A stretch of 64,000 nucleotides of DNA from Brachionus koreanus (taxonomy: Eukaryota > Rotifera > Eurotatoria > Ploima > Brachionidae), in contig PJRA01000555.1 of NCBI GenBank assembly GCA_016987375.1, positions 173,895 through 237,894 on the forward strand, given 5' to 3'. Made by a program: the position numbers and the translations under genes. The notes under the pieces are model-generated. The model saw only the letters and a list, made by a program, of their open reading frames with translations. It had not been told where the DNA came from and searched no databases. Positions 12,501 through 24,261 of this stretch are shown here, piece by piece. Numbering within the stretch: position 1 is the stretch's first letter; every line of letters begins with the position of its first letter.

Positions 12501-14153
12501 TTATCATAAAATTTTGTCTTCTCTAAAAATTATTACTTATTTCTCTTTTGTTGAAATTTATAATTTTAGATTGAAAAAATTTTACCATTAAATTGTCAAA
12601 ATAGTAATTTTAATTTAAACTAGACTTCACTTATTTTGCTGATTAAATGAAAACCCTAGGTTAGCAATATTTTACTTTTCTGCCTAGGGGATCGTAAACT
12701 TTACAGCCTTATTTAAAGTATATCATATTTAAGCTTTTTTCTCGAGCATCATCAATTAACTTTTTCATTTTATCAAAACTCTGATCTGTACTAGTTCGAA
12801 CGTATTGTTTAAGACAACACTCTTTTTTTTCAGCACAACTTCCATAATTTGAGATTCGAAATTTTTCAATTATGTAAAAAGGTGTCTAAAATATAAATTA
12901 TTTTTTTTCAAATGGACACTTTTTGAGCGATTATAAAAAATTTTAAACTAAATAAATAAAAAAAGTAAAACCATAGTTTTGTTGAGAATTTTGTCTAGTT
13001 TTAGAATTTGTATAAAAATATATAGGTAAAGGGGTTTGGAAAAAAGCAGATCCCAAAAAAGTTAAAAATGTCAAAATTTTTCCGATTTTTTTTCGAAAAA
13101 ATTCTCAATTTTTTTTTTTTAAGATAACCATCTCAGAATAGAGAACATTTAATTCCCTATCAGAAAATGTGTCGATTCGTTTAATAAAATTCTGAGATAC
13201 AAAAGCTTAAATAAGATATACTTTAAGTAAGTAAAATTTTTGTTAGGCAACTAGGTTCATGGACATGAAGTGCATAAAAATGTTAGATCTTATCAAGCAT
13301 TAATAATTGATGATTTTTATTGAAAATAAAAAAATCTAATCTTAAATAAATACATTGATGCTTTTATTAAACTGCTTAAGTGCAAAGGAAATATCAGATA
13401 ACAAGCAATTTTTCTAAAAAACATTCTAATTAATTAAGCCTTAAATTACAAATTAGCCTGATTAAAATTTATATATATTTGGTTTTAATTGTCATCTAAG
13501 CTATTAATAATTTAATATTAATTTTTCTTTTAAACAACAATGTCAATAAAACAGATTAGCATTTATTAAAATAATTTCTAATAATTTTCAAATTTTACTT
13601 TCTGACAATTTAAAAAAATAAATTAATTAAATTTAATTACCTTGGCGGTTTTCGAGCTGCTCGGTTCGTAAAACAATTGCCATAGAATTGGTTTTATTCT
13701 TTTGTGCCAAGGCAAAGTTCCATTTTTCCATCTCGGATCATCGTCGAATCCGAATAACTTGGCTAGTTCTTCTTCGGATGTTTTTTCCTCAGAAGAGCAC
13801 AGTTTTTCAAGAGTGGCAAGAGTTTCTTCAGTGTCTCTATGCTTTGTGTATGTTTTCCAACAGCAAGGCTCTACTTGGTTGGCATCCAGTCCCCAAAACT
13901 CCAACTCTGTCTCAAAAAGAGGTCCACATACATTTGTTGGATAGTGAAGCTTTCCAGTTCTGTAATAGTTCAGTATTTGAGAAAAAACTCCTGGATGACG
14001 ATCAAAAAAATATTCATTTAATATTTTATCATAATTTGACAATGCTTCAGTCAGTTTGCTAAGTCTAGTGGCCGGAATTTTTTTAAGCGTGGTTTTGCTT
14101 GTTTCGAATCGCTGGCCGCCAACATTAAGCACTATTTTTCTATCAAAATCCAT
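9562..14153 (-). CDS. Shaw: Shaw/Kv3-type voltage-gated potassium channel
   Basis: Pore-forming K+ channel subunit of the plasma membrane. Exons 14153-13641, 10671-9989 and 9934-9562 join in frame to 522 aa. T1 tetramerisation domain at 7-105 with the zinc motif H70-x5-C76-x20-C97-C98 of non-Shaker Kv families. S1 is at about 172-190 ([14 protein letters not shown]). S2/S3 include [21 protein letters not shown]4 is at about 302-318 ([19 protein letters not shown]), S5 [19 protein letters not shown], and pore [12 protein letters not shown] at 406-417. S6 ends [12 protein letters not shown]; a basic [11 protein letters not shown] follows. The S4 and C-terminus resemble insect Shaw more than vertebrate Kv3 (from memory). 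The filter is GFG, not GYG, and the S6 hinge is PMP, not PVP. A 3' splice site directly abuts the ATG, so an upstream 5' exon or trans-spliced leader is likely. Intron 1 (13640-10672) holds transposons and an assembly gap. Confidence 0.92.
10888..11395 (-). mobile_element. Internally deleted Tc1/mariner-type relic
   Basis: The minus strand at about 11210-11100 reads [17 protein letters not shown], a close match in layout to the C-terminal part of Tc1/mariner transposases (RPIEDFWGIL). The ends look like imperfect inverted repeats: GTGCATTATTAGTTACACAA near 10900 and, on the other strand near 11365, GCAAAATTAGTTACGCAA. It lies inside the first Shaw intron. Confidence 0.55.
11472..12387 (-). 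mobile_element. mariner-type transposon, interior lost in assembly gap
   Basis: Terminal inverted repeats of about 25 bp: left ACGGGTGATGCATAAGTAAA after TA at 11472, and the reverse complement ending CCCGTTA at 12387, as expected for TA insertion. N bases fill 11557-12232. Reading from the right end on the minus strand, the sequence just before the gap starts a reading frame MGLSVSE. The element at 38478 has the same terminus and starts MPLSVTERENF. Same family, opposite orientation. It sits within the first Shaw intron. Confidence 0.7.
11557..12232. other. Assembly gap (N run)
   Basis: 676 N bases inside a mariner-type element. Open frames spanning it are artefacts of the gap. Confidence 0.99.
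12709..12885 (-). pseudogene. Orphan terminal exon-like ORF inside Shaw intron 1
   Basis: After an acceptor-like TTTTAG the minus strand stays open for 58 codons to a TAA. It reads [17 protein letters not shown], then [16 protein letters not shown] and [20 protein letters not shown]. The amino-acid mix (charged, four Cys, no low-complexity runs) looks protein-coding, unlike the flanks. There is no ATG-started frame and no neighbouring exon that I can join to it. It could be the last exon of a nested gene, a retained duplicate exon, or a transposon protein piece. Family not recognised. Confidence 0.35.
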
Positions 14154-14159
14154 CTTGAA

Positions 14160-15868
14160 AAGAAAAATTATTTCAGTCAGAAAAGGCCAAAATTGCCTTA
14201 AGAATTATTGATCGCAACAAAAAAAATCTCAAAAACTTAATACTTGTTTAATTAATAGAAACGAAATCTAGACTTATAAGTTATAAAAAGCATGAGCGCT
14301 AGTGTAATAACTAAATATGTCATAAGAATTATGTCATTTTGTTTCATATTTTTTTTCTTTATTCTTTCATTAAAACAGTGATCACTGATTTAGATTGTCA
14401 AAATTTATTTCTTAGATAAATAAAACATAGTCGAACTTTATCTTTATTTAATTATTTTTGAATATTCAATCTAATATTAAAAAAAAATTTCATTCAATTG
14501 ACTTAAAGACATCAATAAATCTGAAATTCAAAAATTAATTCAAATAAAAAGCAAATGCTTGATTTTTAATTTTGAAGTAGAATTTAGATAAAAATTAATT
14601 GATTTATTTATTTGAGGAAAAATGAACAAAAGCTTTTTGCCGGCTTGAAAAATATAACTAAATTTTATTTCTATTTTTTACTTTAATCAAAAAATCAATA
14701 AGATTATTTTCAACCAACTTGAAAATTAAACTCTTTTATTCAATTGTTTTTTTTTTTTTGAAAAGCATTGATTTTTGCTAAATAAAGACTTTTGTTTGTT
14801 TCAAATTAAATTATTGAATATTTGAAAGTTTTTTTTTTTTAACAATTCTCAATCGATTAACTGTAAAATGACTTGTTAATAATTGTATAAATAAAAAGTG
14901 GATTAGCTTTACTTACTGAATTTTTTAATTGAATGAGAAAGAAAAAAAGAAATTTTTTTATTTTAAAATTCAAAGTTGTTCAAAAGTAATCAAGTCAAAG
15001 TCAAGATTTTTCTTTCATTTTAACACAAGATAAAACTTTAATAACGAGAAAAAATAAAGCCTCTAAATTAATCAAATAATTTAATCTAATTAATTTTAAA
15101 ATTTAATTTTTAAATTAAAATTTCAACTTAAAAAAAATGTAATTAATGGTGAATTTTCTTTAAAAAAAATCAAGTTTAAAAATTTAAAAAAAAAGTAATT
15201 TGAAAAATACTAACAATTTAACTTAACAATAAATTCTTTTTTAAAATATTGTCGTAAAATAATTTTAAAAATTTTAAACCAAAATTCAATAAAAAATTCG
15301 TCTTTTATTTTAATAAAAATTAACAACTTTATTTAACACATATAAAAATCCAGTTCATTAACTTTCATATGTTCCTTTATTTTTTCTGTTTATTGCAAAC
15401 CCTCAAATCTTGTAAATTCTGAAAGAGAATTAAAAGTTAATTCTGAGATAGAACTTGAATATTTTTTCAAGCAGAATTCAAAAGCACTTTTAAAAAAATT
15501 TACTTTATCTTCAAGGAAAAAATGATTTTAAGTAGATGTCCAAAAAGGAGGATCCAGTCCTTCAAATTATGGTTTTTAAGACCCGAAAAATTTAAATATA
15601 AACTTTTTAGAATCAAATTAAAATATTTTAGTATTATTATTAAAAAAATGTGGTTGGATTTAATTTAGTCTTAAAAACCACTGTTTGTCTTTTAAATAAA
15701 AATCTATTTTTACTAATAACTAGGAGTGGGAGCTTGTCTGAAACTTACTTTAATTCAAATTCAAAAATTCGTTTAATTTTTATTATATTGCTCTTAATTT
15801 TTCAAAAATTCAAAAATATGGCTTTTATATTTGTAAAATTTTTTGAAAAATAGAATTCCAAGACAGTT
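14160..15868. other. Intergenic AT-rich stretch, nothing recognised
   Basis: Long A/T homopolymers and no supported gene. It may hold the Shaw promoter and 5' untranslated exon; no specific motif could be identified. Confidence 0.6.
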
Positions 15869-15888
15869 ACTATGTTTATTTTATCGTT
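15869..15888. repeat. Left target-site duplication of the LINE
   Basis: ACTATGTTTATTTTATCGTT. The right copy at 16830-16849 reads the same except T for C at position 17. Confidence 0.8.
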
Positions 15889-16829
15889 AGCATATAACAA
15901 AATATAATAGTATTAGTAAGGGAGAAAAAGATGAGAAGAAAATTAAGAGAGTCTATACAATGGGGTATCTTGGGTTCGAAATATCAGATGAGCTAAATAA
16001 TATTAAACATTGGAATAAGAGGAAGAGCCTAGCCATAAATGCAGTGTCAAAATTGAGGACTGGGTATAGTAACAAATAAAATGCATCTAAATATGAAGGC
16101 CCATCTTTATAAGACCTATGTGAGGCCGGTTTTAACTTATAAGTTTGAGAATATGAACATAAATGCGAGCTCACTGAATGACATAAAAAGAACAGAGGGC
16201 AACATAGTCAAAGGACTACTAACTATACCAAGGAGATGTCGTACAACAAGCTTATTTTTGTCATTAAATATCGACTACATCATCAAAAACATTAAGGTTG
16301 ACTTATTCAATCGATTAATTAAAAATGAACTCACTAAGAAGATGATGATTGAGCTAGCAAAACAACCGATTCCGAATGACTTCATTAGCGAAATCCTGGA
16401 ACTTACCAGAGAATTGGAAGGGAAAACATGTCACTATAGGACAAATGCAAACTTGTTAAGCTGAATAACACTACTGAGTACCGTTCAAATCAAAAAAACG
16501 ATGTAAAAGTCCAAAAGCTCAGAGATATATATAATACAGTGAGTAAAGATAACATATCGGGCTTAATATTCCAGATTTGTAGATTTGATGTAACTTAGTT
16601 TTCATTTCCGACTACCTCTTATCAATTAAAAGTCAAACATTTTTTTTTGGGAATCATTTTTTCTTTTTTTATGTAGATTATGACACTTTTTTACTTTTTT
16701 TTGTACCTTTCACACTCAATTTTGTAATTTTTATATTTTTTTATACTAAACACAGTTCCCCTTATTTGACGGGTCACTGAGCAAGTGGTCGGCGATCGGC
16801 CTGAGCTTAGAATTAATAAACAAATAAAT
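15889..16829 (+). mobile_element. 5'-truncated LINE with target-site duplication
   Basis: Plus-strand reverse-transcriptase-ORF C-terminus: TMGYLGFEISDELNNIKHW, then after a frameshift HLYKTYVRPVLTY (16099-16137) and NDIKRTEGNIVKGLLTIPRR. A 3' untranslated part ends in AATTAATAAACAAATAAATA. The copy is flanked by 20-bp direct repeats at 15869-15888 and 16830-16849 that differ at one base, the signature of target-primed insertion. The coding part is broken by stops, so it is inactive. Confidence 0.8.
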
Positions 16830-16849
16830 ACTATGTTTATTTTATTGTT

Positions 16850-19092
16850 TACGGAAAAAAAGCTCCTCTCAACAAAAAAAATATTTAAAAAGTATATCAA
16901 TATATTAATTTACATATAATAATTATATTGTGACTTTTTTCTTTTTTATTTTATTACGAAATTTTTTATTTTGTCATGTCTTTTTTTCTTCAATAAAATA
17001 AAGTTAATAAAAAGACTAAATAGAAATCAAAATGAATCCTTAGGAAAATAATTAAGCTAATTTGTAGCTCTTAATTTAACGTTTATTGAGATTTCACTTA
17101 ATATTTAGAGAATATTTTTTGATGAGTTAGTTAAAAAACTTAAAAATTTTCTGAATTATTTGTTTGTTAACAACAAAATATCATCAAAAATAAAAAATAT
17201 CTAAAAAAAAAATAACATTTTATCAAAATATTTTATGTACGCAAAAAATGTAAAAAAAAAAACAGAAGAATTTTTTTCTAAACATAAATTTTTCTTTTGG
17301 GTATCTTTAGTCTGTAATGATAAGCGTTTGTGATAATCTTCGTTATTATTTTTATTATTTATTTGTTTTAAGCTTCATAGAAAAAAATAAAAAAAAACTA
17401 AATGCCAAATTTTATTTTAAGACAGTTATTAATTTAACTATTATTTATGTAAAAGATTCTATTTTTAAAAGTTCGTTTAAAATTTTAATGTCTTGTTTAA
17501 CTTCTCTAAAAATTCTTCCTCTATTTTAGAAAAAATGAATTTAATCGAGTCAATCAGACGGCATTTACATGTTAAAACAAGTCAATTGATTTTCCTGCAT
17601 CAAAGTTGCACTTATGTATATTTTTTTCCTTTTTTAATTTTTTTTTAGGTAAGACAGTTGGTAACATATAAAATTGTTTTTTTGCTCATAAGTAGCATAA
17701 TATCCTCTTAAATATGTTAATATGTTTAGGGCAGGTATTAATTAGATTTAGCTGTTGCTTTTGAAAAAAATTTGCACTATTTTTTCAATACATAAGAACA
17801 GACGTAATTCTGGCAAATTCCTTAATTTCAAATGTCCTTTTAAGAAGGATATTTTGACGTGTTTCAAGCTCACTAAGTTTCTTATCTCCAATAAATATTA
17901 GATCGAGTAGGTGCCTTAAAATTGATTGAAAAATTTTATAAATTTTTTATAATTTTTTTTAAAATTCAATAGTTATAATCAAACATTTTAAAACACTCGA
18001 ATTTTTACCAAAAAAATAAATGTCAGAATTCAGTGTTTTTTATCATAACTATTGAATGGATAACTGTTTAATTTATATATATTTAAAATCATTTTATAAT
18101 TTTCTAGAAGGTATTGTGCCGAGAACATTTTTAAGAAAAAGTCACAGGTCATAGTCATAGATTTTTGATTAATAGATTTCATAGTCTATTTTTTGTGCCA
18201 TTTTGGCAGAAAATTAAACAAACACTCTCAAATTATTAATTGGTAAACAAAAATAAAATTAAAATTTTTTTTAAATATTATTTATAATTATTGCCATTGA
18301 TATATATTAAAAAGATATTCTTCTTTAGAAATAAAACATGTACTTTTAACATTAAATAAATTGTTATTATTTGTAGCGAACTTGAAACAATGATTCAAAG
18401 CTTTATTCTAAACGAGCTAAAAAAATTTTAAATTTTAAAATTTCAATTAATAACTTATGATTAAAAAAATACACCTTTAGCAATAGATAAAAATAAGAGA
18501 GTTAATTGAAATTAACCATTAAATTTTAATGATCATTCTTAAAATCATAGCTAAAAAATCTTAAGCATTTTTTGACTATAAATTTCCTTGATGAATTATG
18601 TTTCCATACCAAATATTCATTCCCTAAATGAAATAAGCTTTTTTTTCTAATATAATTTTTGATTATAATAATTAAAATCTAAATATTTGCCAAATAAAAG
18701 TTAAATTCGAAAAAAAATTGAAACCAAAAAAAATGATCAAATAAAATGGAAAAAATTTAATAAAATTATTTTTCATCACAAATTATAAATTGTGATATTT
18801 GAAATTTTGTATTTTATTGTTGACTGGATTTTGTCTATCAATTTAAATTAAAAACAATGAAAAAATAACTTAATTAACTTGGTTATTTTTTTTTTTCACT
18901 GTTTGTCTTAAATTTTCATGCTAAAATTTTGAAATTAACTATGCAATTTTTGAAAAAATAAAATTATTTTTTTTATAAATGTCATTAAAATATTTATTAA
19001 GTAAATAATTAGTTCGTTACTTAAAATCTAAAAAATAAAGAGAAAATTTATTCATTTTTAAAAAAGAAAAAATTAAATTAAAAACACTGAGA
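16850..19092. other. Intergenic AT-rich stretch, nothing recognised
   Basis: No exon with family similarity on either strand. Scattered short open frames have low-complexity composition typical of AT-rich noncoding DNA. Confidence 0.6.
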
Positions 19093-20331
19093 TTAAAGAT
19101 TACAACTATTTATTTCATCAACAAGACTTTTAAAAACATTTTGCCGATTAGAAATCAATTTTTTCAAGAAAAAATCTTTTCTTTTATTATAGCTTTCAAG
19201 TTCTCTTTTTTTCGAGCAAAATGCAATGTTTTTTGTTAATTCTATAAATTCACTTGAGCTTTTAAAACTAAAATTGTTTATTTGTTTTAATATTTCATCG
19301 CTATCCGGTTTATCAGTCATTCTTTTAACAAATTCCTCTCTCTGTTTGAAACGTTTTATTCTCAATTCCTATAAAACAATTTTAATTTAGAATTTTTATG
19401 CTTTCGACTTACTTTTAAATTTTTATAATTAAATTGAAATTTTAAAATAGCCGAGTAAAAACCCCAAATAGAATACTCGGGCCATGTTTCTTTGGCAAAC
19501 ACTAACACTGACAAATTTGACTGCCATAACAAAAAATCGCTAAGTCTCACTTCGCCAGAAGTTCTAATCATCAAGTCTACATTGAAAGATTGAGTGGTGA
19601 ATAATGCCTTTTCTATTATTGCTTCATTAATATCACTAAAATTAGTTTATTCTAGAATAAATTTATTTAAATTTCATTTCTAAAGTCAATACTTTACTCT
19701 AAGATCTTTTTTCACAATGGCTTTATTTACATCTTGAATAGAAGTGGTCATTTCATCTCTCGATGTGTAGGAAAAACACAAATTAAAAAAAAAATTTTTA
19801 TTATCTTTTGTCATTTCAACTATCTGGCCTATGACAATTTTTAAATCTTCTGGTAAATATTCTAATTTTCCAAAAAATCGAAAACAAAATCCTAGTTTTT
19901 TCATCTTGGCTCTTAATTTTTAGTTTAAAACAAAATTGTCATACAAATAAATAAAAATTACTCTTCTTTTAGCAATTCTTTAAGTTTAGTTCTAGCTAAG
20001 TCAAAAAGTCCATCTACTTCTTCTTTAGATCTTTTGAAATTTTCAATACTGAATGCATAAACACTTATTTCTTTGATATTCATTACCAAACACCAACAGA
20101 GGGCCTTAAATTATTATCGTTTTTTATTTGCATTGTCATTTAGTTATTTACTTCGGTTAATTTTTCAAAACCAGACTTGTGGCCTTCTATTTTTTCAACA
20201 TTTTTTGATTTAGCAAATCGCCTGTTGCCGTCCATGATAATTCCTATATGCTTAGGCATCGGACCACTCATTAAAATGTTTCCGACAAATTTTTGAAAAA
20301 AAGTTCTGTTGTCACCAGCAAACCAAGCCAT
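19093..20331 (-). CDS. DHDDS: Dehydrodolichyl diphosphate synthase catalytic subunit
   Basis: cis-Prenyltransferase that extends farnesyl diphosphate with isopentenyl units to dehydrodolichyl diphosphate, the precursor of the dolichol carrier for N-glycosylation; it works at the ER with the NUS1/NgBR partner. Five exons: 20331-20152, 20104-19962, 19911-19693, 19635-19413, 19368-19093. They join in frame to 346 aa (human 333). Visible: [15 protein letters not shown] with the catalytic Asp of the MDGNRR motif, [32 protein letters not shown] and [16 protein letters not shown] (substrate-binding Arg/Ser), then a lysine-rich helical C-terminus as in animal DHDDS. The exon 3 donor GTATTG was chosen because the next exon ([12 protein letters not shown]) then aligns with the family. 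Terminal RxG motifs belong to the NUS1 partner, not this subunit. Looks intact. Confidence 0.95.
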
Positions 20332-20984
20332 TATTTAGAGTTGAATTGCAAAAAAAGCAAGAAAAAAAAAGTTTTTTGATTAAAAATTATAAAGGTACTT
20401 TAAACATATAAATCAAAAAGGTGTTTCCAATGACAGCCGAAAATTTTTTATTCAAAATTTGAAAAAAAATTTTCTAAATTAGTCATAATACTTTTGCTAA
20501 TGTAGTAACTGTCAAAAAAATATCGTAACCAAATGCAAAAAATCTAAAATTTTTTCTATTTACTTTGATCATTAATTAGAAAATTATTCTATATTAATAA
20601 TAAGGAGTGTTATCCTCCCGTCAAATAAAAAATCTAGTTAAAAATTTTATTTCAAAATTCTAATGAATCATAAATCAACACAATCTTTCTGACAACGGTA
20701 AATTTCAAGGCATGTAATTAACGATAGAAAGACAAAAAAGCTTCCACAAATGAGAAAGTCTAATTTAAATTTTTTTATTTTCGCTTTCGACCTATTCTCA
20801 AATCGAGCTAGGATTATAGATTATTGTAGTATTTAATTTTATATTTTTATTTGTTTACTGTAGCGAGCAAATGCTCCTTCAGATTAAAAAATTAAATTAA
20901 AACAAAAATAAAATAAAGTAATGCAAATATAGTTAGTACCATTGTTATAAAGTTAAGAAACGATCCCTGCAATGTATTGCATCT

Positions 20985-21110
20985 TTATGTTTTTTTATAC
21001 AATAGCCATAATTAAGCAGTTATAATGATCAAAACCACTAATCAACACAATAATGATGAGATCAAAATTCTAGCAAAAAAAGCATTAATGATTCAACTAA
21101 ACAAGAAATT
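20985..21110 (+). pseudogene. FLYWCH-type zinc finger relic
   Basis: Reads NSHN, stop, then AVIMIKTTNQHNND. The plus-strand segment at 58170-58270 is nearly the same and reads HNQAVIMFKTTNEHNHD. The His-x-His end matches FLYWCH domains attached to MULE-like transposases. Only the tail of the domain remains. Confidence 0.45.
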
Positions 21111-21375
21111 GAACGCCTTCTTGCTCAAAATCCACTAATAACTCCAAAAGTTAATAATTCATTCCACGCAATTGATTTAGGTATAATCAAATTTTAATAG
21201 ATTAGAATTTAATTTTCAATTCGATTTAAATTGGCTTAAAAGAACTGGGTTTAATGAGTTAGCCAATATTGCTTTGCTTGCAGATACAGCCAATTCTATA
21301 ACAAACGGATTCAAATTAATATTTTGTTCAAAAACAGATAATTTTAAGCGTCCAATGTGACTGTATCATTTGCTG

Positions 21376-21484
21376 TTCATCATCAAATAAATGAAATCAA
21401 AGACAACAAATTACAAGATTCTATTATGAGAGGTCAAATTAGCTGAGTAAAATTTTAGATCAAATTTAATTTTTCAAATATGAT
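21376..21484. repeat. 109-bp direct repeat, copy A
   Basis: Identical by eye to 22505-22613 (copy B). Copy C lies at 23677-23786 within a longer duplicated block. A shares its left flank with C (from about 21316), and B shares its right flank with C (to about 24002). Between A and B lies a LINE coding piece. Confidence 0.85.
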
Positions 21485-22575
21485 TAATGTCAGTATCGGA
21501 GAACAAACAATCGATATCAATAATACAATCAAGTCAGCAAAATTGTTGATTGAACGTAAGATGTTCACAAATATGCTAATTTTTGGAGATTTCAATTATC
21601 CTTCAATTAAATGGGAAGCTGATGGTGGAGCTATAGTTGGACGTGGATGCAAGACAAGTGAAGACTTTTTAGATGTATTAAACGACTGTTATTTACACCA
21701 GTTTGTCATCGAGCCAACTTTTGGTGAATGTTCTTGATTTGGTCATTGCTGATGATCCCGACATTATTTACAATATTGAAACAAAACCGCCAATTGGATG
21801 TACTGATAAAATGAAACTACATTCTTGTTTGATGTTTGGAGTAATTTTGGAAGAAGGAATCAAAACAAATGCAAAAATGATTAAAAGGCTGAACTAATAA
21901 GAAAGGCAACTATTTTGACATTAGAAAAGAATTTAATTCAGTTGACTGGCTTGTCTTACTAAATGAAAAAAATGCTGAAACATGTTGTGAGCAGTTCCAA
22001 AAAAATACAATGAGATAATCTTAAGGAATATACCTGAGAAAAGAGTGTTAATAGACGGCACGAATAAAAATCCTGATTGGTTTAATTCAGATATTAAGTT
22101 AGCATGTCAACTTAAGTTCAGGGCTTTTGCCAAATATAGAGGAGCTTCTACTACAAACAAACAAGAGCTGATATCTAAATTCAACAAGCAGGCGAGAAAA
22201 GTTAAACCATTGGTTAAGTTAGCTCATAAACTCTATGAAAAGTCAATAATCGATAAGTGCAAATCGAATCCAAAGCTATTATACTCTTATGTAAATAGTA
22301 AGAAAAATGTCAAGTGTAATATCCGATCACTTACTGACAAATTTGGAAATCAATTGGTCAAAGGCAATGATATTGCAAAATGTCTAAATGACCATTTTTT
22401 TAGTTCATTTAAAGCAGATGATGCGTTAAATAGTGAACCAGAGGTTCCTTTGAGAGCTACAGTTGATTGTATATTAAATCCTGATTTGATCTTCAGTCCA
22501 GCTATTCATCATCAAATAAATGAAATCAAAGACAACAAATTACAAGATTCTATTATGAGAGGTCAAATTAGCTGA
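21485..22575 (+). mobile_element. LINE endonuclease/linker coding fragment
   Basis: Endonuclease-domain hallmarks: NMLIFGDFNYPSIKWE, then after one frameshift LDLVIADDPDIIYNIE (the last strands of an APE-type endonuclease). The pre-RT linker follows: DWFNSDIKLACQLKFRAF and SYVNSKKNVKCNIRSLTD to LNDHFFSSF. The fragment stops before the reverse-transcriptase catalytic motifs. It has a frameshift near 21720 and stops near 21895, so it is dead. Confidence 0.75.
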
Positions 22576-22829
22576 GTAAAATTTTAGATCAAATTTAATT
22601 TTTCAAATATGATCAAAGCATTTGATATGCGAAATTAAATTCCAATGCATTTTTATTTATTACAGTCCTTGTACAAAAATTTAATGATTTTGAAATTTAA
22701 AAAAAATGTTAAAATTTGGTCATATTTGAAAAATGAAATGTAATCAAAAATTTTACTTTGCTTTCAAATTTCATTTAAGAATAAATAAATATTAAGATAA
22801 AAACTGTTATCGTCTAAGACTTTCATATT
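22505..22829. repeat. Duplicated block, copy B
   Basis: Contains the 109-bp repeat and continues for about 215 bp shared with 23787-24002, ending GTCTAAGACTTTCATA in both. It differs from copy C by a few bases and a 4-bp insertion (TATT). Confidence 0.8.
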
Positions 22830-23577
22830 TATTTATTTATTTGTTTTCTGTACCGAGCTAATGNNNNNNNNNNNNNNNNNNNNNNNNNNNNNNNNNNNNN
22901 NNNNNNNNNNNNNNNNNNNNNNNNNNNNNNNNNNNNNNNNNNNNNNNNNNNNNNNNNNNNNNNNNNNNNNNNNNNNNNNNNNNNNNNNNNNNNNNNNNNN
23001 NNNNNNNNNNNNNNNNNNNNNNNNNNNNNNNNNNNNNNNNNNNNNNNNNNNNNNNNNNNNNNNNNNNNNNNNNNNNNNNNNNNNNNNNNNNNNNNNNNNN
23101 NNNNNNNNNNNNNNNNNNNNNNNNNNNNNNNNNNNNNNNNNNNNNNNNNNNNNNNNNNNNNNNNNNNNNNNNNNNNNNNNNNNNNNNNNNNNNNNNNNNN
23201 NNNNNNNNNNNNNNNNNNNNNNNNNNNNNNNNNNNNNNNNNNNNNNNNNNNNNNNNNNNNNNNNNNNNNNNNNNNNNNNNNNNNNNNNNNNNNNNNNNNN
23301 NCTAATATTGACCCTATCAAGGATTTGTATAGGTTACCCAGTGTTTTTGGTTTCAGACCCCATTTTTTATTTGATAGATATTTTATTATGTTAAGTCTTG
23401 AATTACAGCGTTTTTTTAAATCATCTATCATTGAGCAAAATGTAAGTTTTGAGTCTAGCGTAATGCCTAAGAACTTAACTTTTTCCTCACGAATTAAGTT
23501 GTTATTGTAAATTTTAAGGTCTAAGTTGATTTTGGATTTTGTTCTTTTTTCAAAGATCATGTAACATGACTTTTCAA
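22830..23577 (-). mobile_element. LINE 3' end with assembly gap
   Basis: Minus strand: VKFLGITLDSKLTFCSMIDD, then LKKRCNSRLNIIKYLSNKKW and LGNLYKSLIGSIL, the region after the reverse-transcriptase palm of jockey/CR1-like LINEs. The gap is 22864-23301. The 3' end reads TTAGCTCGGTACAG then an AAACAAATAAATA tail. The same tail recurs elsewhere in the window. A plus-strand relative lies at 37960-38470. Confidence 0.7.
22864..23301. other. Assembly gap (N run)
   Basis: 438 N bases inside a LINE copy. Confidence 0.99.
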
Positions 23578-23614
23578 CAGAAACTTTCTTAATTAATATT
23601 AAATTAATATTAAA

Positions 23615-24002
23615 TTAATATATTTTGTTCAAAAACAGATAATTTTAAGCGTCCAATGTGACTGTATCATTTGCTGTTCATCATCAAATAAATGAAATCA
23701 AAGACAACAAATTACAAGATTCTATTATGAGAGGTCAAATTAGCTGAGTAAAATTTTAGATCAAATTTAATTTTTCAAATATGATCAAAGCATTTGATAT
23801 GCGAAATTAAATTCCAATGCATTTTTATTTATTACAGTCCTTGTACAAAAATTTAATGATTTTGAAATTTAAAAAAAATGTTAAAATATTTTGGTCATAT
23901 TTGAAAAATGAAATGTAATCAAAAATTTTACTTTGCTTTCAAATTTCATTTAAGAATAAATAAATATTAAGATAAGAACTGTTATCGTCTAAGACTTTCA
24001 TA
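23615..24002. repeat. Duplicated block, copy C (longest copy)
   Basis: Carries the left flank of copy A, the 109-bp core and the right flank of copy B in one uninterrupted run. Its left edge borders a TTAATATTAAA microsatellite. Confidence 0.8.
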
Positions 24003-24261
24003 ACTCTTATTTAGTAATTTTAGAGACCAAAAATAATTAATAAATGAGTCCAAATTAGTAATATACAATTATACAACCCATAATAAATTAATTAGAGGAA
24101 ATGTTACTCGTTAATTTATTCAATTTAGTTCCATGCCAAGAAAAAAATTTATTTTTTTGTATATTCAATTTAGTTCACAGTAACGTAGTCTAATTAAGTT
24201 AATTTTATGTCTAACTAGTTTAAAAAAATGTTCAACACAAAAAAAAATATAAAAAAAACAG

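Noticed and set aside
13688..14062. Plus-strand open frames over the Shaw first exon
   Set aside because: Antisense shadows of the well-supported T1 domain on the minus strand.
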